The notes under the pieces: model-generated | Databases searched by the model: none | What the model saw: the letters and a program-made list of their open reading frames with translations, nothing else | What the model was told of the DNA's origin: nothing | Assembly: GCF_042453785.1 (NCBI RefSeq) | Contig: NC_091666.1 | Coordinates: forward strand, 27,486,501 to 27,550,500 | Reading direction: 5' to 3' | DNA: 64,000 nt | Origin: Malus domestica | Taxonomy: Eukaryota; Streptophyta; Magnoliopsida; Rosales; Rosaceae | Part shown: positions 51,825 through 61,842 of the stretch, piece by piece | How the letters are laid out: the number at the start of each line of letters is the position of its first letter | Position numbering within the stretch: the stretch's first letter is position 1 | Made by a program: the position numbers and the translations under genes

Positions 51825-52559
51825 AAACCTCATTATCTGTTCTTGCAGCACTGACCGTGTCTGCATATAGTTTGAAATACCTTTGATCCCGAACGTCTCG
51901 TTCATTGTAGACTGGTTCCTCCATTGATCTCGCTCAATCGTATCTCTTAGAGATTACCATTCTCTTTCATTTTGAACTGTTGAATTTCATAATAGTAATC
52001 TTTTTCTCTCTCTAGTTGCATTAAGTGTCAAATTTGCTTGATGACTCCAACATTATCTGTCTTTTAATTGATGTCATATTTTGTGTCACTAGCGAAATTT
52101 CTCGTCATAACACGAGATGTTAACCCTTTTGAAATTCCGTATTAATACTCAAATTACACTTTGAACTTTAAATTACATTGAAAATTCAAATTACATTCCC
52201 AAATTCATCCCCTTTCAACTGCACTCACATTGGTAATTATTCTTGTACTTGAAGCTGCAGCTGCGCCAGTGCAAGTAAGTCTACAAACTCCAAGGGTTAC
52301 TGATGGCAGACCGTTGTGTATTCATCTTATTAAACAAGCGATGCTTCTATTTCTTCTAGAGTTCACCCTTTTGCCACAAATACAACATTTAACTGGCACA
52401 GGCCGAGTAGAAGAAAAACGTTTCTGAAGTAGAATTATGACCGGTGATGAGTAAATATTGCAGAAATAAAAAAAGGGGAAAGAAGAGAGGAAATTTTTGA
52501 CAACCTGCTGAGCTCCAGTCCATCATGTAATTGAAGGTGAACAAGCTTCCGGCCTAGCC
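51825..52559. other. Intergenic, no gene seen
   Basis: Likely 3' flank of the CPL4-like gene. A short open stretch at 52230-52427 has no recognised domain. Confidence 0.3.
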
Positions 52560-53835
52560 TTCAATATTTACTGGGAATATCTGAAAACAAAAACTCATCA
52601 AATCTTCATAACAGAAGTTGATCTTTTTCTGCCAAATTTCGCATAATAAATAGTAAAGCTACCTACCTCTGACATAATAACCCAGGGCAATCCTGCCATG
52701 CCAATCACGATTGACACAGCATAACCCAACATGCCGACGAACACAAGAACTGCAGTGACTTTCATCCACAGGTGGAGGCCCTTCCATAACCAAAAATGGT
52801 GTACTTCAAATAATGAACATTAGTGTAAGAAGCAAACGGCAACAAAAAACAAGAAGTATCAAAGTTTTGTTTAGGGAGAAACCTGAAAACAGAATGTTGC
52901 TCAAATAACTTCCAACTCGTTTGAAAAATGGGAATATATTTGTTTTCCCAAGAAGCCGATGGGCACAAAAACTGGAGTAAAGCTTCTTCCACAGATGGAA
53001 GTCCTGCCATGACGAAGATATAATTCAACGAATGATCATATCCATTTGCAAACAGCAGAATAACAGATCATGTTTCAGAATATGATTTGGGGAGAAACGT
53101 GAACGCTGAATGCCAAGCACATTCCGGCAAATATTTGGTGACTTAACTTGTGAAATTATTGATGTACAACACCAAAAAAAGTTATACACTTTGCCATACT
53201 CACCTTAGAAGCGGTCATTTTCCCTATTTGTCTGTTAACATAAAGAAAGCGGAAGGTGAAACATAACAGCAGGTGATCATGAATTTGTAATGATATTTCT
53301 ATTTAGTCTGCTTACATTGAGTTGAGTGAGTGAGCATATCTCTTCCGAAACATGTCAAGCGTTCTTTCCGAGTTTTGCTCTAATATTTCTGTATAATCCT
53401 GTCAATGTACCATAAAAAATGATCTTATTTCTTGATTGCATGCCAAGAGAAGATTTTCAAACCCAAATATTATCATGATATCAGATGCTTCTTGAGATGT
53501 GCACGCATTCGTTTCTCCAAGACGCTGCAGAGCTGCTTCAAGGTATTTATGTTTACCAATTATGGCTGGTTACTGACTTCTGATTTGTTTTACTTTTACG
53601 AGACACTCACCAGCCACTGTGGAGACTCTGGAAGGAAAAACAAACCAATATTTCACAGTGGAGGCGGAATAGTACCCGAATATATAAATCTCACAGTACT
53701 AATTGTTTGATTCAATTTTGATCAATATACAAACATGCTACCGATTACAGCCATGGCGCGCCAGGACATGCCGTTGCCAATAAAATAGAATAGCGACAAC
53801 CCACAGCTAATCAACAACTGTGCGCTTACTGAAAT
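52560..53835 (-). pseudogene. ERD6-like sugar transporter, pseudogene fragment
   Basis: Read on the minus strand from 53835 down, remnants occur in the order of the family: LLISCGLSLFYFIGNGMSWRAM (53820-53735), LPESPQWLA (about 53620), EAALQRLGETNACTSQEAS (about 53540-53475), DYTEILEQNSERTLDMFRKRYAHSL (53400-53305), a decayed HLWKK segment (about 53010-52900), LWKGLHLWMKVTAVLVFVGML then SIVIGMAGLPWVIMSE (52790-52670), and IFPVNIEG followed at once by a stop codon and AGSLFTF (about 52590-52540). The first part of the protein (first membrane helices) and the C-terminus are absent. ERD6-like proteins are twelve-helix vacuolar sugar exporters. The HLW-K segment appears twice, suggesting a small internal duplication. 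Confidence 0.75.
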
Positions 53836-54638
53836 TTTGGGCTAGTTATTAGAGATGAGATTGTAAGATGGGGAAGCACAGATAGTTATGTATTGCACAT
53901 TATCTTTCACAATGTTTTCATTATCGTCCTTGAAGCACAAATCAAGAGCCTTATTTTTTCTTGAGAAACATGAATTACAACAAGAAAACCGAAGGGATAT
54001 TGGCTTTACATGAAATATTTGTAGAATTATCAGAAAGACGGGCCTAAGGTCCACTTCCAACAACACCGATATTATCCTCAATTTGAGGATTGCAAATTAC
54101 ACAATCCGTCAGGTGTGAGGTTTTATCACAAAAGGCCTCGGTATTAGTTGAAGTGAGGTTAGAATATTTAAACTATTATTTCTCTCTTTCTGCGGCTGAT
54201 GTGGGATTCAACGATATTAAGTTTGAACAACCGATCACTCAGGCACTACTTATAGCAGGACCTCAGCCTTGAAGGAAAGCTCGTAACCACTTAACAGAGA
54301 GCTTCGGGTAGCACGTGTAGTTATTGAAATCAACAAAGTAAATCCCATAACGTTCGAACCCCATACCCCATTCAAAATCGTCGAACAGAGCCCAATAAAA
54401 GTACCCTTTGACATTCACTCCATTCCTGCAATAATTTTTGTTAAGAATGAGACATTATATTTGTTTTCACTGTCAAATAATATACATCATCACTTGCTTA
54501 ATTGCCTTATTGATCCGATACAGGTGACGAGTAACAAAGGAAATTCGATATGGATCCTCATCATTCTCTAAAAGTACTTCAAGTGGAGAGCCATTGTCCT
54601 TTTGATCAGAAATTCCTACAAACAAAAGGTGTAGAAGA

Positions 54639-54881
54639 TGTTAGAGTATAGTGTTTTAACATTGTGACACTTGTCACAATCTTACTATAGTTAGTTAGTT
54701 AGCTGTTATATGTAACAGTATATATAAGAACTCATCATGTAATTACTTAAAAATGATCAAGAAATATAACAGATTGTTCTTCTCTCTCTAAACTTCTCTC
54801 TAGTCTCTCTTTCTTTCTCCTCTGTTCTTGATTCAGTATACAAGATTACAGTATATGTTAATCATCTGATATAGGTTAACA
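54639..54881 (+). repeat. 5' LTR of the young copia element
   Basis: 243 bp, TG...CA ends; contains 'gtatatataagaactcatca', a TATA-like promoter word, and CT-rich sequence after it. Confidence 0.9.
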
Positions 54882-57800
54882 TGGTATCAATCGCCATTGC
54901 TGCTTACGCTTGAAGATACGATCCTCTGTTGCTTCCGCCTTCTCTGATTCGGATTGGTTTCTTTTTTCTTTCTTGATCCGACTTCGTCTTCTTCTATTTC
55001 TCCTTTCTGCAATTTCTAGGGTTTCCTATCGTTCTTTTGCTCTTCTTTGGTACGTGCTCAATTCTGCACACCTTGTGTTTGTTGTATTGTTTCACTGACA
55101 AGTTGATCCTGAATTCACGATGGTGACTGCTTCACAACTACAACTCCTTCAATCTCCGATTACGGGCCTGATTTCCTCCATTTCTACGTCGGTTAATGTC
55201 AAGCTTGATGATTCGAACTATCTCAATTGGCACTTCCAGATGCAACTTTTGCTTGATAGCAATGGTATCATGGGGTATGTTGATGGTTCGATTGCCTGTC
55301 CATCTCAATATGCTTCGTCATCCGGTGAATCTGGTATCTCTTCTTCTTCTCTGAATGATGAATACATAGTATGGAAAATGCATGACCGAGCTATTATGCA
55401 ATTGATTACTGCCACTTTATCTCCTATTGCCATGTCGTGTGCGATTGGTAGTACTAGCTCCAAGGATCTGTGGTTTAGGTTAAAGGAACAATTTTCAACT
55501 GTTTCTCGGACTAGCATCTTTCAGATGAAATCCAATTTGCAAACCATTAAAAAGGGGTCCGATTCGATTTCTCAATATCTTCATCGCATTAAGGAAGCTC
55601 GAGACTATTTGTCTGCTGCTGGGGTCTTTTTTGCGGATGAAGACATTGTTATTCTTGCTTTGAATGGTTTACCTGCTGAGTATAACACTTTCAGGTGTGT
55701 TATCAGGGGGCGTGAAAGTGTGATTTCACTGAAAGATTTTCGGTCACAGTTACTTACAGAGGAAATCATTGTTGACCATTCAGTACATAATCCTCTTCTG
55801 ACAGCTATGGTTGCTAATACAGGTTCCACTTACACAAAAGGGGCTTCGGTTCAGTCTCAGGGTTTCTCTCCTCATCATGGTCAATCTCAGGTAGCCACTG
55901 GAGGCTTTAGACCCTATAATGGGAACAAGAACAAGGGCAAAGGTCGTTTCAATCAGGGCTCGAGATTTTATAATTCTAGACCAGTGTTTTCCCCCATGGC
56001 ACATATGCTTCCTAACTCTAATCCTGGAGTTCTTGGTCCATCTCCTGGTCAACAGTTTGGTCGTCCTTCTGCACCTATGCCTCACATTTGTCAGTTGTGC
56101 AATTCTGAGGGACATACTGCCCCATTCTGTGGAGCCTCGTCACATGAGCCAACAAAATGTCACATTTGTGGTCGAAGTAACCATACCACTTGGTATTGCT
56201 TCCATAATGATAAGGGTCCCAATTACTTGGGAATGCATAACCCTTCTTCTGTTTTTCCACAGTCCTCATATGTTATGCAACCACCGCCTGTTCAGTATAA
56301 TTCCTATCAAGCTTCTCCTCAGCATTCCTCATTCACACCTTCTCAGTTTCATGCACCGCAACCCCCTATGCAAGCCATGCATACAGTGCACAACTCTGCA
56401 CCTCAGTCATCAAGTTCTTCAGGTCCTTCTCAAGTGTGGCTCACGGACTCTGGGGCCACCAATCATATGACAGCTGATTTGACTAATCTGTCCCTGGCAT
56501 CACCATATCCATCCAATGAAACAATTCACACTGCAAATGGGGAAGGTTTGAAAGTATCTCATATTGGTCATTCTACTATTCATACATCAGTTTCTCCAAT
56601 CAAATTGAACTCTGTGCTCTGTGTTCCTCAATTAACTCAGAACCTGTTGTCAGTACATCGCATTTGTCTTGACAATAATTGCTGGCCTATATTTGATGCT
56701 TTTTGTTTTTGGATTCAGGACAAAACCACAGGGAGGATCCTCTACAGAGGCTTGTGCAGTAATGGGCTGTATCCTATCCACTCTTTGTCCACTTCCAATT
56801 TCCAGAAGAATAATCAAGCTAAGGCCTTTCTTGGACAACTTGTTCAATCTGATCTGTGGCACCATAAGTTAGGTCATCCATCAAATAATGTTGTTTATCT
56901 GATGTTGCATAAATCTAATGTCGCAGTTCCCAAATCCTCATTACCTATGCTATGTCATACCTGTCTAGAAGGCAAATTTAGCAAGCTCCCTTTTCCAAAA
57001 CATGTCAATAAGTCAGTCATTCCTTTTGAAACTATTCATACAGATTTGTGGGGTTCTGCACCATGTATATCAGTGGATGGTTATAGATATTACACCATCT
57101 TTATAGATGAATGTACCAGATATTGCTGGATTTTCCCTTTAATAAACAAGTCTGATTTGTTCTCTACGTTTGTTGCTTTTCATTCCTTTGTTGTTACTCA
57201 GTTTTCTGCCTCAATTAAAATTCTTCAATCTGATGGGGGGGGGGAGAGTATACCAGCCTCAAATTGAAACATTTTCTTCTTGACAAAGGCATTTCACATC
57301 AATTATCTTGTCCCTATACCCCTGAACAAAATGGGGTAGCTGAAAGGAAGCATAGACATATCATTGAAACCACTATCACACTGCTCCAAACAGCCAAGTT
57401 GCCACATCAGTTCTGGTCTTATACTTGTCAAACAGCCACCTATCTCATGAATCGAATGCCTACTGCTGTACTTCATAACAAATCTCCTTTTGAGATCCTA
57501 TTTGGGACATATACAATGCTTACACATCTTCGAATTTTTGGATGTGCTTGTTTTCCCCTTCTCAAACCCTATAATAGTACCAAACTACATGCAAAAACCA
57601 CAAAGTGTGTGTTTCTAGGGTATGCCATAAAATATAAAGGTTATCTGTGCTATCATGTGTCTACAAAGAAAGTGTTTGTTTCTAGGCATGTTCTCTTTGA
57701 TGAGCAACATTTTCCCTACACAGATTTATTGACTGCATCTTCCAACACAGATTCAACTGCACATAGAGTTGTTTGTCCATCTCCTAGTTTCAATTGTCAT

Positions 57801-59653
57801 GCCCCTATAGTTACTCCCGAAAATAGAATTGTCTCATTTATTCCAGAATCACCTCATCAACCTTCTGCCTTGGATTTACCTGAAGTCTCTCCAAGTTCTC
57901 AGTCCATTACTGCTCCAATCCAAGTCTCTTCTTAGATCCCTGTGGTACCTGATATCAGTTCCAATTCTGCATCAGAAATACCTGTTTTTAATCCTGATAC
58001 TCTGTCAGTAGTTTTGCCCATTCCTCCACTTAATTTGCATCCTATGCAAACCCGAAGCAAAAGTGGGATTTTCAAAAAGAAGGCTCTCTTAGCCAGTGTT
58101 CAGGATTTTAGGGGCACTGATCTATCCTTGGTTGAACCAGCTAGTTATAAGTCTGCCATCAAAGTACCTGTGTGGTTAGCAGCCATGAAAGAAGAAGTTA
58201 ATGCTTTACATGCTCAAGGCACTTGGAGTCTAGTTCACTTACCAGCAAACAAGAACCTGGTTGAATGTAAATGGATTTTCAAGATTAAGAGACACTTAGA
58301 TGGGTCTATTGCAAGACACAAAGCCCGGTTAGTTGCTAAGGGCTTCAGTCAAGAACCCGGATTGGATTATGGAGAGACTTTTAGCCCTGTAGTGAAACCT
58401 ACTACAGTACGGTTAGTTCTTGCTCTGGCTGCTCAGTTTAATTGGTCTCTTCGCCAGTTGGATGTTAAAAATGCGTTTTTGCATGGACTTCTACAAGAGG
58501 AGGTCTACATGTCTCAACCTCCAGGTTTTGAAGATCCAAATCATCATTCTCTCGTGTGTAAGCTGCATAAATCTCTCTATGGTCTCAAGCAGGCTCCTCG
58601 GGCCTGGAATGACCGTTTTACTCAGTTTCTTCCTTCTTTGGGATTTGAGACCACATATTCTGACTCATCTCTGTTTGTTAAGCATGTTGGTCATGAAATT
58701 GTGGTGTTGCTTCTTTATGTGGATGACATCATTATAATTGGCAATGCTTCTGATGCAATTACACAGGTCATTAGTGCTCTCACCACTGAGTTTGATATCA
58801 AGGACTTAGGCCTACTCCACTACTTCTTAGGGATTCAAATCACTAAGACTGCACATGGTTTGTTCCTGTCCCAAACCAAATATGTTGAGGATTTATTGGT
58901 TAAATCTGAAATGCTTGAAGCCAAACCGTGTGATACCCCATGTCTTCCTTACAACAGGTTACTGAAGGAGGATGGGGAACCTTATTCCAATCCTACGTTG
59001 TATCGAAGTCTTGTAGGAGCTCTTCAATACTTGACTTTCACACGGCCTAACATTGCTTTTTCTGTGCACCAAGTGTGTCAGTTCATGCAGAATCCCATGG
59101 TGTCCCATTTTACTGCGGTTAAACGCATATTACGATATCTGAAGGGCACAATGCAGTTTGGTATCACATATACTCAAGGAGATTTGCAGTTGAAGGCTTT
59201 TAGTGATGCTGATTGGGCAGGGGACCCTAATGACAGGCAATCTACTACTGGTTTGGTGGTTTTTTTGGGTAATAGTCTGATTTCCTGGTCCTCCAAGAAG
59301 CAACAAACTGTTTCTCGATCCTCAACCGAGGCTGAGTACCGAGCTTTATCGTTTACATCTACTGAGTTGGATTGGATCAAACAGTTGTTAGTTTTTCTGC
59401 ACATTCCCTTACCTAGTGTGCCTGTCCTCTTTTGTGACAATCTGTCAGCCATTGCCTTGTCTTTCAACCCTGTCCAGCATCAAAAGACCAAGCACATCGA
59501 AGTCGACGTCCATTTTGTTCGCGAAAGGGTCTCACAGAAACAACTATTAGTGCAATTTGTATCTTCTCAAGAGCAGTTTGCCGATATTCTTACCAAGGGA
59601 CTCATTGCCGCAATCTCATGCTTGGTTCATCACCGCATGTTCTTGAGGGGGGA

Positions 59654-59896
59654 TGTTAGAGTATAGTGTTTTAACATTGTGACACTTGTCACAATCTTAC
59701 TATAGTTAGTTAGTTAGCTGTTATATGTAACAGTATATATAAGAACTCATCATGTAATTACTTAAAAATGATCAAGAAATATAACAGATTGTTCTTCTAT
59801 CTCTAAACTTCTCTCTAGTCTCTCTTTCTTTCTCCTCTGTTCTTGATTCAGTATACAAGATTACAGTATATGTTAATCATCTGATATAGGTTAACA
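59654..59896 (+). repeat. 3' LTR of the young copia element
   Basis: Matches the 5' LTR along all 243 bp with one visible change; directly follows the polypurine tract. Confidence 0.9.
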
Positions 59897-60636
59897 GAAG
59901 ATACAATGTCATCAGTTTTTATTTTTGTTATGCATATTTTGATTAAAAGTATATGTGCAAGGATTAACTGAAGCTTAAGAAATCGAACCATTTTCAGAAA
60001 TGTAGACTTTTGGATTTTGATAATTATCCTTTACGTACTCCAACAGCTTCTGAAGCCCTTCCGGCCAATGACTATCGGTCTGCACCGTAAGGAAAAAATT
60101 AACCACGCATTTTCCTCAAACAAAGCCGACAACACCGATGTTTCATTTCTTACAAAACTAGCAAGAACATAAAATTTCAAAAAGTTTCTTACCACACTAA
60201 GAAATTCTTCATCTTTGATGGCTGCAACAATCAAAACACGATCAACAAGACGGAATATTAAAACTATACTTTATGTTTGATTTTTTTTTTGTCCTATATA
60301 TGGTTCCAGACAGCAAGGTATCTTACCTATTGTTTTCGGCCCATATATCGAAGGAATAACGCAACGCCTCACCTGGAGGAGGAGCCTTATGTTTGGCATA
60401 CGTAGATGTATAAAAATTGATTCCAACGAACCCTAAACTCCCATTGAGCAGAACTTTCTCTTCTGCAAGAAAAGTGGGAAGCCTCTCCTTCACCCTCTCT
60501 CTCATACTTTGTGGATAATCTCCGAATACTAATGGTCCCATAAACCTAATGCACAAAAAAGTAGCATTACTAATGAAAAAGCTTATCATAAAATGATTAA
60601 AACATGCAAGTTCTCATGATAATCAATTATCATGAT

Positions 60637-61317
60637 TAGACCTGGCATTTTCAACCTGACCCGTTAAAATTAGTATTTGGGTGAGTGATAAACGGGGTTG
60701 GGTGGTTAACGGGTCATTTTGGGTGAACTTGTAAAACCCGTTAACACCCGTTAATGAAGACTTTTGTGTAAATTCAATAGTCCTAAGCCCAAATGGGTGG
60801 CCCTGTGCGGATCGAACGGCTGCAAGCCTATAATCAGCCGGATGCGAAAAGAGACATCTCTCAGATTCAATCCCTCGAGCTCACCTTTGCTGCGCCTGCA
60901 ATTCTCAACTCAGCTTTTGACATCCCATAGCGTCTGCAATTCTTAGAAATCCCGAACACCCACTCCGCCAGCAGGGGTGAAATTTGCAAAGGGAGAAGAG
61001 GAATTGCCAAAGGTTGTTTTGTCCAGCGCTGGCTTAATTGCATTCGTCCAAGCTTATCCAAATTAATTGTTGTATGTTGATTTTGTTCTTGAATCAAAGT
61101 TTTGTTTTTGTTTAAGCTTAATTGCATTTTTTTATTTGTTTGTTTGTTAACCTGGTAAAAAAAATAGTTAACTGGTGAAACGGGTGATCCATTAACTTAA
61201 CGAGTTGAGTTTGAATGACCCGTTAGCTTAACGGGTTGGATTTGGGTGATCCGTTAAATTAATAGGTCGGATTGGACCCGACCCAAACCCAGTAAACCTG
61301 ATCCGTTTACAGGTCTA
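60637..61317. mobile_element. hAT-like MITE in a GH1 intron
   Basis: Ends: 'tagacctggcattttcaacc' and, inverted, 'tagacctgtaaacggatcag'; sub-terminal CCGTTA/TAACGG words repeat on both sides. The flanks 'atcatgat' (60629-60636) and 'atcatggt' (61318-61325) match at 7 of 8 positions. No transposase. It lies between the exons 61345-61459 and 60327-60545 of the broken GH1 gene. Confidence 0.75.
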
Positions 61318-61842
61318 ATCATGGTATTGATGGCTTCTACTCACCATCCGAGGTAGAAGTCAAAAAGTCTTCCTGCTGCGGCTTATCTTCTTCTGATTGT
61401 GTATATGGCAAAAAATATTGTGAAACAAGGACGATTCCAACTTCACCCTTTTGTTGTTCCTAAAAGATGACATTCAAACTAAATTTTAGTAATAAGATTA
61501 AAAGAGTTGAAACAATTGAATTCGTATGAATTTCCTCGAGTCTCTCACTTGATATTTTTCTCTGTAGAGCTTAGCCACAGTGGCATGGGCAATGATTATG
61601 TTATGGGCTGCAAGGTAAGGTTCTGTTGACGAGTTACCACCAAACTTGCATGGACTGACGGTTTCCCAACATTTCAAATGAGGCCCTAATGCACAAGGGG
61701 TTGATGGAAGTGAACACCTCCCTGGTGGGGAAATCCCAAGTTCATAACCATATTGAGCAAGAATGTTTGGCTCATTAATTGTGAACCAATGTTTAACTAT
61801 GTCTCCAAATTTTTTGAATAAAAGATCGCTATAGTCTCTAAA

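Larger units (their letters stand above)
54639..59896 (+). mobile_element. Copia LTR retrotransposon, very young, nearly whole
   Basis: Two LTRs of 243 bp (54639-54881 and 59654-59896), beginning TGTTAGAG and ending GGTTAACA, differ at one position that I can see. An exact 5-bp target repeat 'gaaga' flanks it (54634-54638, 59897-59901). A primer-binding-like 'tggtatcaa' follows the 5' LTR and a polypurine tract 'cttgagggggga' precedes the 3' LTR. The inside codes, in copia order, for Gag with CX2CX4HX4C-type knuckles, protease, integrase, reverse transcriptase (YVDD) and RNase H, roughly 55.1-59.67 kb. The coding region has about two breaks, so this is a fossil, though a very young one (likely well under a million years by LTR identity). 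It sits in an intron of the broken GH1 gene, in antisense orientation. Confidence 0.95.
54263..61842 (-). pseudogene. Second GH1 beta-glucosidase, broken, with inserted elements
   Basis: Exons seen (minus): 61842-61549 (start cut by copia; FGDIVKHWFTINEPN acid/base motif, PPGRCSLP), 61459-61345 (GEVGIVLVSQYFLPYTQSEED), 60545-60327 (FMGPLVFGDYPQSM, LGFVGINFY), 60215-60187, 60079-59989 (PEGLQKLLEY, nucleophile YISENG), 54615-54498 (ISDQKDNGSPLEVLLEN), 54425-54263 (VKGYFYWALFDDFEWGMGF to the stop). Defects: one base appears missing in 61459-61345 (after SEEDK), shifting the frame before the LGW codons; the end of 60545-60327 is out of phase, giving TGA in the next exon; and the exon at 61842 is cut. 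The intron after 54498 starts with GC ('gcaagt'). The 5' exons lie right of the window. It is a paralogue of the intact gene, not a recent copy. Confidence 0.8.

Noticed and set aside
52230-52427. 65-codon open frame
   Set aside because: No domain, no conservation cue, no splice or start context.
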